A stretch of DNA of 64,000 nucleotides, from the NCBI GenBank assembly GCA_035573895.1, contig DATLZR010000009.1:33983-97982 (forward strand), given 5' to 3'. This document shows, piece by piece, positions 34,750 through 43,990 of the stretch. Position 1 is the stretch's first letter. Each line of letters opens with the position of its first letter. Origin of the DNA: Blastocatellia bacterium (GTDB lineage Bacteria > Acidobacteriota > Blastocatellia > HR10). The notes below the pieces were generated by a model, which was not told the DNA's origin, ran no database searches, and saw nothing but the letters and a program-made list of their open reading frames with translations. A program made the position numbers and the translations under genes.

Positions 34750-35865
34750 TCAGTGGGGTTGGTTCGTACCGGGTGCGTCCTCAGATGTTCTGGGGTAGCC
34801 CAACTGATTCCAGCGCAACATACCCCCGGCGATGTTGAAGACCTCGGTGAAGCCCGCTTGCTGCAGGATTCCGGCGGCCGTGTGCGACCGCCCGCCACTC
34901 CGACAGATGGTGAGGATCACGCGATCCCGATAGGACTCGATCTCGGCCAGCCGCTTCGGCAACTGGTGAACGGGAATAAGAATGCTGCCGGGAATATGTC
35001 CCAGCTCCCCAACGTACTCGTCGGGGTTGCGAACGTCGAGGACGAGAATTCGCTCACCGTGGCGATCGAGCATCTCGCGGGCTTCTTCTGCTGTGATGGT
35101 CCTGATCGGCTGGGCATCAACGCCAAGCGTCAGCGGCATGGCGACCTCACAGACCGGCAGATCAACCGGAATCCATACAGCACGGGGGTCCTGCGTGCAG
35201 GCGTAATTGGCTCGAACGACGTCCTTCATCCACTCCGGCGGGGCGCACGCCGCAGCACTCAACCAGCGAACATACTCCTCGCGGGAGGCCACGCGCAGTC
35301 GCGGATTCGTTCGCCGCTCGGTTCCGAGCGTCGAGTGCGTCTTGCCCCGGTAGTCGTGAGCGGGAAAGATGAGCATGTCGTCGGGGAACTCCTTGAGCCT
35401 TTGCAGGCTATCGAAATGCTCGCCTGGATCACCGGTCGGTAAATCGGTTCGTCCTGCGCCCGCTTCGCCGATGAACAGGAAGTCGCCCGTGAGCAGACGA
35501 TCATCGAGCACAAGCGTAATGCTGTCGTTGGTATGGCCCGGCGTGTAGAGGCAGCGGATGGAAATATCTCCGACGGGAATCGTCTCGCCATCCTCAACGC
35601 GATAAGTCGGACAATGAGGCCGCGCGACGCGATGCATCACGTAGGGCGCACCGGTGTGGTCGCAAAGTGCCGGACCACCGGAAATATGATCGGCATGCGT
35701 GTGGGTATCAATGATGAACGCCAGACGGAGCTTCTCAGCATCGAGCATCTTCACATAGTCCTCGACGCGATCGAGAACCGGATCCACCAGCGCTGCCTGG
35801 CGGGTTCTCTCACAGGCGATGAGGTACGTTCGACAGGGACCGGGATTGAGTTGTGTGAAGATCAT
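34750..35865 (-). CDS. Persulfide dioxygenase-rhodanese fusion
   Basis: The 371-residue protein joins an ETHE1-like metallo-hydrolase-fold dioxygenase (about 1-235; THTHADH, PGHTNDS, TGDFLF) to a rhodanese domain (about 260-355) whose catalytic Cys is in ICRSGGRS. The first oxidises a low-molecular-weight persulfide to sulfite using non-heme iron; the second moves sulfane sulfur between sulfite and thiol. Such fusions are known in Burkholderia. It likely handles sulfide or cysteine breakdown. GGGAG lies 7 nt before the ATG. Confidence 0.93.
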   Translation of the reverse strand: MIFTQLNPGPCRTYLIACERTRQAALVDPVLDRVEDYVKMLDAEKLRLAFIIDTHTHADHISGGPALCDHTGAPYVMHRVARPHCPTYRVEDGETIPVGDISIRCLYTPGHTNDSITLVLDDRLLTGDFLFIGEAGAGRTDLPTGDPGEHFDSLQRLKEFPDDMLIFPAHDYRGKTHSTLGTERRTNPRLRVASREEYVRWLSAAACAPPEWMKDVVRANYACTQDPRAVWIPVDLPVCEVAMPLTLGVDAQPIRTITAEEAREMLDRHGERILVLDVRNPDEYVGELGHIPGSILIPVHQLPKRLAEIESYRDRVILTICRSGGRSHTAAGILQQAGFTEVFNIAGGMLRWNQLGYPRTSEDAPGTNQPH

Positions 35866-35981
35866 CGTCCATCTCCCTCAGGGAGCACATGGGAGGCGCA
35901 CGAATCGGCGCCTGTGGTCATGCTCATATCTATTCCCGGTCTCATCCGAAGCGAGATCGTGGTCGTCCGCCGCACGCATCT

Positions 35982-37295
35982 TCACCGTCCGGATGGAGAC
36001 TGGGCATGCCGGTCGAGATAATCCAGCAACGCTGTCGCTGCAACTTTGACGCCAAGCGGCAGGCACTCTTCGTCAATATCGAACTCCGGCGTGTGGATCA
36101 TCGCCCGAATGCCTTTGGCCTCGTTGCGGACGCCGAGGAAGAAAAAGAAGCCGGGAATCAGCCGGGCATAATAGCTGAAATCTTCCGCGCCCATGTGTGG
36201 CTTGGGGGTGACCAGGTTCGCTTCACCGAGCACCCGACGAAACGAGGGCAGCGATTCCTCGACAAGTTGCGGATCATTGTAGGTGACGTGCGCGCCCTCT
36301 TCGTAAGTCATCTCATAGCTTGCGCCGAAAGCCTGCGTCACGCCCTTCAATGTCTGATGCATCAACTCCTTCACCTGGGCTCGCACGGCCTCATCATGGG
36401 TGCGGACGGTTCCCTCCATCACCACTTCGTCGGTGATGATGTTGAAGCGGTTGCCCCCGTGGATGCTGCCGATGGTGAGGACGAGAGGTTGCAGCGTATC
36501 TACCCGGCGGCTGCGGATGGCCTGCAGCGCGAGGACGGCCTGAGCGGCGACGACGACGGCATCAACTCCTTCATGGGGATAGGCCCCATGAACCTTGCGA
36601 CCGCGAATGGTGATCACGAAACGATCGCTTGAGGCCATGGCCGGACCGATATGATACCCGACCTTCCCCACGTCAATCCGGGGATCGCAATGCAGTCCGA
36701 AGATGGCGGCGGGGCGGGGATTGTCGAGCGCTCCTTCTTTGATCATCAGTGGGGCGCCCCCTTCTTCTCCGGGCGGCGGGCCTTCCTCAGCGGGTTGGAA
36801 GAGGAATTTGACCGTTCCTCGAATCTGATCCCGCATCTGACTGAGGACAGCCGCCACGCCGAGTCCGATGGCCGTGTGCGCGTCGTGACCGCAGGCGTGC
36901 TTGACGCCCGGATTCTTCGACTTGTAGGGAACGTCAATCGTCTCGGTGATCGGCAGCGCATCCATGTCGGCGCGATACGCGACGACCGGACCGGGCAGCG
37001 CCCCGCGCAGCAGCGCAACCACACCGTGCCGGGCGACACCGGTTTGCACCTCCAGTCCCAACCGCCGCAATTCCTCGGCCACGATTCGAGACGTTCGTTC
37101 CTCACGATTGGAGAGTTCCGGATAGGTATGAAAATCGCGCCGCAGCGAGATGAGTTTTTCTCGCATTCCCTCGACGGCACGAGCAAGACGTTCATCGCGA
37201 GAAAGATGTTGTTGCGTCATCATGGGTTTACTCATAAGCGTCACCATCATCACGAGCGCAGCAAAAACAGTGATCGCTCGCCTCCAGATACTCAT
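35982..37295 (-). CDS. Exported M20D amidohydrolase (IAA-amino-acid-hydrolase-like)
   Basis: The 437-residue metalloenzyme starts at the ATG at 37295 (GGGAGG 6 nt upstream) with a signal peptide (about 1-28). Metal-site motifs are YRADMDALP, HACGHDAHT, QPAEEGPP, GLHCDP and HMGAEDFSYY. It hydrolyses N-acyl or aminoacyl amide bonds; the true substrate is unknown. The frame upstream of 37295 has no coding character. Confidence 0.93.
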   Translation of the reverse strand: MSIWRRAITVFAALVMMVTLMSKPMMTQQHLSRDERLARAVEGMREKLISLRRDFHTYPELSNREERTSRIVAEELRRLGLEVQTGVARHGVVALLRGALPGPVVAYRADMDALPITETIDVPYKSKNPGVKHACGHDAHTAIGLGVAAVLSQMRDQIRGTVKFLFQPAEEGPPPGEEGGAPLMIKEGALDNPRPAAIFGLHCDPRIDVGKVGYHIGPAMASSDRFVITIRGRKVHGAYPHEGVDAVVVAAQAVLALQAIRSRRVDTLQPLVLTIGSIHGGNRFNIITDEVVMEGTVRTHDEAVRAQVKELMHQTLKGVTQAFGASYEMTYEEGAHVTYNDPQLVEESLPSFRRVLGEANLVTPKPHMGAEDFSYYARLIPGFFFFLGVRNEAKGIRAMIHTPEFDIDEECLPLGVKVAATALLDYLDRHAQSPSGR

Positions 37296-37688
37296 GGCGT
37301 TCCTCCCGAAAGGGGCATCCAGTCGCTCCTCGGCTGAATTCGGCCGCCACGGAGTCGCACCAGTTTCGAATGAAGCAGAGGTTGTGACGGATTTTTCCCA
37401 TTCTGCCTGGCCGACCGACTTCGTTTGACCCACGCGCATGCCCTCACGACGGCCATTGTAGCGGCTGCCGGGGGAAGGAGGCAAGCACCTGTGAAAGAAA
37501 ACTCCTCGGTGGTTATTGCCATCCGAGGTACCCCGCATCACCGCTCGGCCACCGCGACGGGCGAACGGCTCGTCTGTTACTTCTGTTCCGTCCGACCGCT
37601 GGCGATCAGGTGAATATTTGCCATGAATGAACGAAACCAGGCCCGTTTCAAATGCTCTAGCTTTCCACAGGCGGCGGAAGAGCGACTC

Positions 37689-37853
37689 CTATCCGGAAGC
37701 GAACAAGAGGGCACGATCTTCCCCCCTTGATAGGTCCATCATGACGAAGAACTCAGCCGGGTAGAGATAATCTTCCCCCGATTCATCAATTACCCGTAGG
37801 TGCTTCTCCCTCTGTGCCGCCTCATCCAGCAACACCCGATAGAGCTTGGACAT
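37689..37853 (-). CDS. Small conserved-looking protein, unknown function
   Basis: A 54-residue product from the ATG at 37853 (a GTG at 37877 would add eight residues). The segment LRVIDESGEDYLYPAEFF is a sequence I recall from short hypothetical proteins in several phyla, which argues that it is real. It has no signal or membrane segment. It precedes the M20D gene by about 390 nt. Its role is unknown. Confidence 0.6.
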   Translation of the reverse strand: MSKLYRVLLDEAAQREKHLRVIDESGEDYLYPAEFFVMMDLSRGEDRALLFASG

Positions 37854-37972
37854 CTCCAGAAATGAATGGGTGAGCACAACAAGGGTACGCGCCCTTCAGA
37901 GGCCTGATCTCGCGGCTGCCGGGAGGATTAAGCAAGCATTGTGAGAGAAAAGTCATCGCCTGATCCACCGAC

Positions 37973-39712
37973 TCAGCGCAGGCCGTTACCGCTGCGACCC
38001 TCTCCCGGCAGACGACGATCCTTCAACTCCGCAGGGATCCACGGCTCGGCTATCGCCGCCCCATCCTTCCGGGGGTCCGATGCCCCGTAGTTGACACCGG
38101 TCGAGGCATTCCGCATCACCGCCTGGCCGCCGCCCATTTGCGGCGAATAATCGCCTCGCACCTCGATTTCATGACCTTTGCTCGCCAACTCCTGTCGGAC
38201 GGAGGCGGGGATGCGGGCTTCCATCTGCACATCGCACCCCTCGAACGTGCGCTTGGTGAAGCGGGGCGCTTCGAGCGCCATCTGAATGTTCATGCCGTGA
38301 TCCACGATATTGGAGACAAACTGGGCATGAGCCTGTGCTTGGTTGAACCCGCCCATGATCCCGAAGGCAATACGAATATCCCCTTTCATCATGAACGCCG
38401 GGATGATTGTATGCAGCGGACGCTTGCGTCCCGCGACGACGTTTGGATGGCTCGGATCAAAGCTGAAGAGCGCTCCGCGATTTTGTAAAGCGAAGCCGGT
38501 TCCCTCGGCCACGATGCCGGAGCCAAAATTTTCGTAATTGCTCTGAATGAGGGAGACCATATTGCCCTCTCGATCCACCACGCTCAGGTAGACCGTATCC
38601 TGTCCCTCCGCCGGAGGCTCGCCAGCCGCGACATGGCAGTTCGCCTTATCCGGTGAGATCATTTTGGCACGCTCGCGGGCGTACTCCTTCGAGAGCAATC
38701 CGGCCACGGGAATTTTGTGGAATTTCGGGTCAGCCACGAATCGAATCATATCGGCGTAGGCCAGTTTCTTGGCCTCGATCATATAGTGCAGAGCCGCGAC
38801 TGAATTGTGACCCCACTCGGACAGTGGGAAATTTTCCATGATATTGAGCATCTCCAGAGCGGCGATGCCCTGCCCGTTGGGTGGCAGTTCATAGACAGTC
38901 CATCCCCGATAGGTCGTCCAGATCGGTTCCACCCACTCGCTGGAGAACTCGGCGAGATCGTCCGGAGCGAATGCCCCGCCAAGCCGTTCCGATGCGGCCA
39001 GAATCCGTCGGGCGATCTCGCCCCGGTAGAAGGCATCACGGCCGTGAGTCGCAATCTGTCGGTAGGACCACGCCAGATCAGGATTCCGAAAGACCTCGCC
39101 CACGCGAGGAGCCCGCCCCGAGGGCAGGAAGGTTCGCCGTGCTGCGGGGTCACGTTGAAGAATTCGCTCATTGGCCGCCCACAGCACGGCCACCTGTTCC
39201 GTTACAGGGAATCCTTCCTCGGCGTAGTAAATGGCCGGAGCCAGCACTTCCGCCATCGTCAATCGGCCAAAACGAGAGAGGAGCTTATGCCACCCATCAA
39301 CTGTTCCCGGAACCGTCACCGCGTCAATACCTCGCTGCGGCATAGAGCGGTGCCCCTTCTCTTTGAGCCAGTCCAGGGTCATTCGAGCCGGTGCCCAGCC
39401 GCTGGCATTGAGACCGTGGAGCTTTCCCGTCCGGGCTTCGTAGACAATGGCGAATAAATCGCCGCCGATACCGTTACTCATAGGAGCCACCACGCCCATC
39501 ACCGCATTGGCCGCGATGGCGGCATCTACGGCGTGACCCCCACGAGCCAGAATCATGGCTCCCGCCTGCGCCGCCAGCGGATGTTCGGCAGCGACAACGC
39601 CTCCGACCGATATGACCATCGAGCGGGCCTGCGACCGATCTTGCTCATAGACCGAGGGGGACATCATAGTGATCACCATTATCACCAGCATCACATGGGC
39701 CAGTCTTTTCAT
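37973..39712 (-). CDS. ggt: Gamma-glutamyltransferase
   Basis: The 579-residue precursor has a signal peptide (about 1-22). It self-cleaves before Thr373 in EGQDTVYLSVVD, which becomes the N-terminal nucleophile of the small subunit. SNGIGGDLFAIVY and the PLHTIIPAF and GIMGGFNQAQAH regions are canonical. It breaks gamma-glutamyl bonds such as in glutathione outside the inner membrane. GGGAGGAG precedes the ATG. It is preceded by its own promoter. Confidence 0.95.
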   Translation of the reverse strand: MKRLAHVMLVIMVITMMSPSVYEQDRSQARSMVISVGGVVAAEHPLAAQAGAMILARGGHAVDAAIAANAVMGVVAPMSNGIGGDLFAIVYEARTGKLHGLNASGWAPARMTLDWLKEKGHRSMPQRGIDAVTVPGTVDGWHKLLSRFGRLTMAEVLAPAIYYAEEGFPVTEQVAVLWAANERILQRDPAARRTFLPSGRAPRVGEVFRNPDLAWSYRQIATHGRDAFYRGEIARRILAASERLGGAFAPDDLAEFSSEWVEPIWTTYRGWTVYELPPNGQGIAALEMLNIMENFPLSEWGHNSVAALHYMIEAKKLAYADMIRFVADPKFHKIPVAGLLSKEYARERAKMISPDKANCHVAAGEPPAEGQDTVYLSVVDREGNMVSLIQSNYENFGSGIVAEGTGFALQNRGALFSFDPSHPNVVAGRKRPLHTIIPAFMMKGDIRIAFGIMGGFNQAQAHAQFVSNIVDHGMNIQMALEAPRFTKRTFEGCDVQMEARIPASVRQELASKGHEIEVRGDYSPQMGGGQAVMRNASTGVNYGASDPRKDGAAIAEPWIPAELKDRRLPGEGRSGNGLR

Positions 39713-39794
39713 CTTCTCCTCCCGGACCGAACCATTGAGCGGTTCTCCGCATGAGAGGTCAATTTGCGAGAGCTTTTACTTTTATTGAATGCGA

Positions 39795-39823
39795 ACGGTA
39801 GACCATCTGCCTTCCCCTGTCAA
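39795..39823 (-). promoter_or_regulatory. Promoter for ggt (TTGACA-17-TACCGT)
   Basis: Minus-strand TTGACA (39823-39818), 17 nt, TACCGT (39800-39795). Start near 39788 gives a leader of about 75 nt that contains the ribosome site. Confidence 0.55.
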
Positions 39824-39991
39824 GAACCAAACTCTTCCGACTCCTAATGCAGCAGGGCCATGCCGATCTCAGGTGAGCCGGCAAAAGGAGTCCAGCCCCA
39901 GCACCACGCACTGTGATGCCAGTGGCTAGCGAGGTATATCATGGATGGATGCCCGCGTCGGATGGAGGGCACCAGCGCCGCATTTCACGCT

Positions 39992-40195
39992 TCAGGAACG
40001 GAAGAATCCGCCGGGATGAGAATCGCCATTTGATCGTTCCTTTGTGCCGGGAATAGGCTGAGCAGCAAGGGAGCCACCGGCGTTCTCGCCGGCTCTGGCC
40101 TTGCGCACCTCCATCAGCTTGCCGCATCGGAGGCACTGAGGGATGGAGCCCGTAGAGAGTTGCCCGGCCTCACAAAACGAGATGACAGAGGCCAC
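39992..40195 (-). CDS. Possible small zinc-ribbon protein
   Basis: The 67-residue frame from a GTG at 40195 contains FCEAGQLSTGSIPQC and CLRCGKLMEV, which looks like half of a treble-clef or zinc ribbon (CxxCG). The C-terminal half is low-complexity. Third-position GC is fairly high. It diverges from the Mut7-C gene by under 50 bp. There is no clear ribosome site, so it may be a remnant. The rest of the 39824-39991 gap is empty. Confidence 0.35.
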   Translation of the reverse strand: MASVISFCEAGQLSTGSIPQCLRCGKLMEVRKARAGENAGGSLAAQPIPGTKERSNGDSHPGGFFRS

Positions 40196-40243
40196 TCAGG
40201 TGCTGTAAGCTCTTTCAACGGCAATCGTCGGGGGCTGCCGATC

Positions 40244-40753
40244 ATGAGGTTCGTCGTTGATGTGATGCTCGGCCGGTTGGCCCGCTGGCTGCGAATTCTC
40301 GGATTTGATGCCGTCTATCTGCGGGATGCCCGCGACGACACCCTCATCCGGCTGGCGGAAGATGAGGAGCGAGTCCTCCTCACCAAAGATGCCCGGCTGC
40401 TTCAACGGGTGCGGGTCAACGGCTATCTCGTGCGCAGCCGCACCTGGGAAGACCAACTCCGTGAAGTCATCACTGAGTTCCAGCTTCAGCCGCTCATTGA
40501 TGCTTTCAGCCGTTGCCTCGAATGCAATGTCCCATTGACTGAAGTTGAGAAGGAGACCATTGCCAATCGTCTCCCTCCACGCGTCACCGAATGCTGCCAG
40601 GAATTTTATCTTTGCCCCTCATGTCAACGAATTTACTGGAGCGGAACCCATGTTGAGCGTATGAGCGAGAAAATCGCTTCCCTCCTCCGTGAAGTCAGCG
40701 AAGCAGCCGGCGAGCACGAGCCCTGCTCTCACGATTCCCCTGAGCGGCGTTGA
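40244..40753 (+). CDS. Mut7-C RNase domain protein (PIN-like with zinc ribbon)
   Basis: The 169-residue protein matches the DUF82/Mut7-C family: an N-terminal PIN-like half (FVVDVMLGRLARWLRILGFD, LLTKDARLL) with conserved acidic residues and a C-terminal zinc ribbon (CLECN and CPSCQRIYW). A putative RNase, but the substrate is unknown. The ATG at 40244 fits homologues; the 28 residues upstream do not. The 3' end overlaps the convergent CMD gene by 25 bp. Confidence 0.88.
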   Translation: MRFVVDVMLGRLARWLRILGFDAVYLRDARDDTLIRLAEDEERVLLTKDARLLQRVRVNGYLVRSRTWEDQLREVITEFQLQPLIDAFSRCLECNVPLTEVEKETIANRLPPRVTECCQEFYLCPSCQRIYWSGTHVERMSEKIASLLREVSEAAGEHEPCSHDSPERR

Positions 40754-41091
40754 TGTTTTGCTTCGACTTCTTCCAGCCGCTCAAACGCCCGTCGGAGATG
40801 GGGGATGGTGATCGAGCCGCCCACGACCAATGCCACATTAAAGGCTTCGAGAAACTCCTCCCGGGTCACACCCTCCTCGTGGCAGCGAATGATATGGTAG
40901 GTGATGCAATCGTCGCAGCGGAGGACGAGTGAGGCAACCAGCCCGAGCAGCTCCTTCACCTTTGTGGGAAGAGCGCCCTCCAGATAAGCCTGATGGTCCA
41001 GTGCAAAGAATCGCTTGATGCCCAGGTGGTCTGTGCTGAGAATTTTTTCGTTCATCCGTCGTCGGTATTCCTGCCACTCTTCGAGCGTCAT
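40729..41091 (-). CDS. Carboxymuconolactone decarboxylase-family (AhpD-like) protein
   Basis: The 120-residue helical protein has the redox motif CDDCITYH (CxxCxxxH), as in AhpD and related peroxidase or thiol-reducing proteins. GGAGG lies 8 nt before the ATG at 41091; the frame extending upstream is not credible. A role in peroxide defence is plausible, but the family is functionally broad. Confidence 0.88.
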   Translation of the reverse strand: MTLEEWQEYRRRMNEKILSTDHLGIKRFFALDHQAYLEGALPTKVKELLGLVASLVLRCDDCITYHIIRCHEEGVTREEFLEAFNVALVVGGSITIPHLRRAFERLEEVEAKHQRRSGES

Positions 41092-41462
41092 AGGTCTCGC
41101 CTCCTGTCGGTTCAAAAGGCCACTAGGATAAACGCTCTTCCGCCAATGGTAAATAGAATCGGCGCTTTCGAGCTGCCGGAGAACCCGATTCTTCTTGCAA
41201 CAGAAAGCGGGAATAGACGTAATGCCATCTTTAGGACCGAGCCGAATCATTCCGAACGAAGTGTGTGCTCATGGTGGCCCGGTTTCGCTCAAGTCGCGGA
41301 AAGGCCCACGGTTTTTGCAGCGCGACCCGGAGTGCGTCGCTTCCGCTTCACGCCAGGGTCCTGTGTGGCGCGGGGTTTCCGGCCGGCGTGTCTTTCACAG
41401 ACTTGAAAGCCTCCGCTGCCAGTGGCCCAGCCGCTACAGAGTCCGCCGGCGGCTTGGTAGAT

Positions 41463-41491
41463 TTGACGTTCTCACCTGTCAGGGCGACAAT
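41463..41491 (+). promoter_or_regulatory. Promoter TTGACG-17-GACAAT, 8 nt before rfbC start
   Basis: TTGACG (41463-41468), 17 nt, GACAAT (41486-41491), then 8 nt to the ATG at 41500. No ribosome site is present, so the mRNA is probably leaderless. The upstream stretch 41110-41462 holds no recognisable gene. Confidence 0.6.
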
Positions 41492-41499
41492 TATAGCCC

Positions 41500-42096
41500 A
41501 TGTCAGTCACAGTAAAGGGGACATCGCTGCCCGGAGTGATCGTGATTGAACCTCGCGTCTATCACGATCACCGTGGATTTTTCCTCGAAACGTATCACCT
41601 GCAGAAATACACAGCGGCGGGGATCACCTCGGTGTTCGTTCAGGACAATCTCTCGCATTCGCGTGCGCAGACCGTTCGAGGGCTTCACTACCAATTGCGC
41701 CGTCCCCAGGCCAAGTTGATCACGGTGTTGCAGGGGGAAATTTTCGACGTTGCCGTTGACATACGCCGGGGCTCACCGACATTTGGACGGTGGGTGGGCG
41801 TCCGCCTTTCAGCGGCGACGCGACAACAGATATTCATCCCCGAGGGGTTTGCTCATGGATTCTGCGTGTTGAGCGAAACAGCCGACGTCCTCTACAAGTG
41901 CAGCGATTTTTACGATCCCACCGATGAGTATGGAATCCTCTGGTCGGATCCGACGCTTGCTATTGAGTGGCCGGTTACCACGCCCATTTTATCGGCCAAA
42001 GACAGCAAGTATCCGACGCTCGCGGAGATCCCCGCCGATCACCTCCCCACGTTTACGCCCGTGGTCGCATCCGTTGACTCTCCCACAGGAGAGTAA
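41500..42096 (+). CDS. rfbC: dTDP-4-dehydrorhamnose 3,5-epimerase
   Basis: The 198-residue cupin epimerises dTDP-4-keto-6-deoxyglucose at C3 and C5 for rhamnose synthesis. FFLETYH, the catalytic-His segment TVRGLHYQ, and [14 protein letters not shown] are canonical. The other rml genes are not nearby. Its last 58 bp overlap the convergent response-regulator gene. Confidence 0.95.
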   Translation: MSVTVKGTSLPGVIVIEPRVYHDHRGFFLETYHLQKYTAAGITSVFVQDNLSHSRAQTVRGLHYQLRRPQAKLITVLQGEIFDVAVDIRRGSPTFGRWVGVRLSAATRQQIFIPEGFAHGFCVLSETADVLYKCSDFYDPTDEYGILWSDPTLAIEWPVTTPILSAKDSKYPTLAEIPADHLPTFTPVVASVDSPTGE

Positions 42097-42518
42097 CCCA
42101 GCGACTGCACGCGCGCCTTCAACGGATGACGACGAAAGAATTGCTCTCGCTGGTCAGCCAGCGCTTCAGACAACGTCACCATGAGCTTGTTCACGTCAAT
42201 CGGTTTCTCCAGGAACGCGAAGGCCTCATGGTCCATCGCTTCGATGGCGGCAGGAAGACTTCCATCTCCGGTGATCATGATGACCTTAGTGTAGGGCGAA
42301 AGAGCGCGGATCTCCCCGAGCGCTTGAAGGCCGGACATTCCCGGCAGATGAATGTCCAGCAAAACGATGTGATAGAAGCGTTGCCGGAGGGCCATTATCG
42401 CGGCCGTCGCATCCTCGGCCTCCGTCACGACATACCCGCTTGTCTCCAACACGCACCGGAACAGCTCCCGCACCTCCCGTATATCATCAACGACCAGAAC
42501 GTAGGGTTTCTCAAACAT
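42039..42518 (-). CDS. Single-domain response regulator 1
   Basis: The 159-residue protein is a CheY-like receiver (VLVVDD, phospho-Asp in [15 protein letters not shown]) with a ~35-residue C-terminal tail and no DNA-binding domain. AAGGAGG is 8 nt before the ATG at 42518. It is the last gene of the kinase operon, separated from receiver 2 by 237 nt that contain no gene. Confidence 0.92.
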   Translation of the reverse strand: MFEKPYVLVVDDIREVRELFRCVLETSGYVVTEAEDATAAIMALRQRFYHIVLLDIHLPGMSGLQALGEIRALSPYTKVIMITGDGSLPAAIEAMDHEAFAFLEKPIDVNKLMVTLSEALADQREQFFRRHPLKARVQSLGYSPVGESTDATTGVNVGR

Positions 42519-42755
42519 CGTTAGAACCTCCTTGACAGATCCTCCGCAGGCGATCTCCACCTGCATTGGCTTAAACGTGAAACCTTCTCGGCTCTACCGC
42601 CGAAACGTATCCATCTGCCGATTCCCTCCTCCGCATCCGGGAAATCCCCGGGGACGCGCTCCACGAGGAGGCGAAGCACAGTGTCTTCTCCCCCTCGCCA
42701 GGGCCAGAGGCGCGGAAGGCGTGGACACGGCAGATGTTTTCTTTCCCCGTCATCG

Positions 42756-43172
42756 CTAGTTTGTCACCAATCGGCTGCGCAGGGGTTTTTGCAGAAATAG
42801 CTCTTCGCGCTGCTGAACGAGTGCGCGCGAGAGTTTCATCATGAGCTTCTTCATGTCAATGGGTTTTTCCAGATACCCGAAGGCTGCTCGATTGAGCGCA
42901 TCAATGGCCGATTGAGGACTGGGATACGCTGTGATCATGATGACCCGGCAGAGCGGCTGAAGTTCTTTGATCTGCCTGAGCGCATCGAGACCGGATACCC
43001 CCGGGAGGTGAATGTCGAGAAGGACCACGTTAAAGAAATCGGCCTTAAGAGCAGCCATTGCTGAAGGGACGTCTTCAGCCTCGGCCACCTCGAAGTGGTT
43101 GATCTCCAGAGCAGCCCGCAGTGACTTCCGCAGCTCCGGATCGTCATCCACAATAAGAACGCGGTGAGTCAT
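42756..43172 (-). CDS. Single-domain response regulator 2
   Basis: The 138-residue CheY-like receiver has LIVDDD, the phospho-Asp in [12 protein letters not shown] and EKP. It closely resembles receiver 1 in the last 80 residues (PIDMKKLMMKLSRAL against [15 protein letters not shown]), so the pair arose by duplication. GGAGG lies 6 nt before the ATG. It follows receiver 3 by 11 nt. It has no output domain. Confidence 0.93.
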   Translation of the reverse strand: MTHRVLIVDDDPELRKSLRAALEINHFEVAEAEDVPSAMAALKADFFNVVLLDIHLPGVSGLDALRQIKELQPLCRVIMITAYPSPQSAIDALNRAAFGYLEKPIDMKKLMMKLSRALVQQREELFLQKPLRSRLVTN

Positions 43173-43183
43173 CGGCACCCTCC

Positions 43184-43990
43184 TTATGTGTGATCGCCCT
43201 GGCACCCGGTAGCGAGCAAACGCGTCACCGTCCGATCTCGCCAAAGAGTCAAAAGCTGAACGAGATTGCCAGGGTTAAAAGGTTTGGCCATCGTCAAAAC
43301 TGAGGGAACGGCGGAGTGGGAGGAGACGGCCTCTTCAACATTCTCGTTCCGACGGAGAAAGATGTAGGCTGCTCGAGGATCAATCTCGCGGAGAAAGAGT
43401 AGCGACTCCGTCAGACCGCGTCCCTCTTGATGAAGAACGACGCCGTTGCATCGCAGGGCAGAGAGCGCGCCAATGGCATCACCGAGGGAGACAAACACCA
43501 GCACCCGAACGCCGAGCGAACCCAAGATATATCGAAGCCATTCGGTCAGCACCCGGTCTCGGGTGACGAGCCATACTATCGCCTCGCGCTGCAACGGGCT
43601 GAAGGCCCGCAGGAAGTCCTCCCGACGGGATGGCTGCGGTAGGTGTTTCATAGCTCCTTCACGCATGAGCGACGTGAAAAGCTCTCTGCTCCCGGATGAC
43701 GCCATTAAGATGAGGAGGCCATCGGGCATTTGACGTCGAAGTTCCCCGAGAATGTCACGACCCGAAACTCCCGGCAGCTCGACGTCCAGTAGGACCCCGT
43801 CGAAGGTTTCCGCCTGGAGCCAATCGTAAATTTCCTCTCCGTTCGAAGCCACGGCCACCGTCATATCGTGTCGCTCAAGAGTTTCTGTGATCGCCCGTAC
43901 GAATTCGCTGTCATTATCCCCGACAAGCAGATGGAGCTGGCCGACGGGCACCAGCTCATTCTCAACCGACAAGGAGTAGCTCTTGAGCAT
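43184..43990 (-). CDS. Response regulator 3 with degenerate second receiver
   Basis: The 268-residue protein has an N-terminal receiver (about 18-130) with Asp in LLDVELPG, but the usual Lys is Gln (LPQP), so signalling may be altered. The second half (about 135-265) looks like a receiver fold (AIVWLVTRD ... AKPFNPGNL) in which the phospho-Asp is replaced by GVVLHQEG. It overlaps the kinase gene by 29 bp. It may be a phosphorelay adaptor rather than a regulator of DNA. Confidence 0.85.
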   Translation of the reverse strand: MLKSYSLSVENELVPVGQLHLLVGDNDSEFVRAITETLERHDMTVAVASNGEEIYDWLQAETFDGVLLDVELPGVSGRDILGELRRQMPDGLLILMASSGSRELFTSLMREGAMKHLPQPSRREDFLRAFSPLQREAIVWLVTRDRVLTEWLRYILGSLGVRVLVFVSLGDAIGALSALRCNGVVLHQEGRGLTESLLFLREIDPRAAYIFLRRNENVEEAVSSHSAVPSVLTMAKPFNPGNLVQLLTLWRDRTVTRLLATGCQGDHT

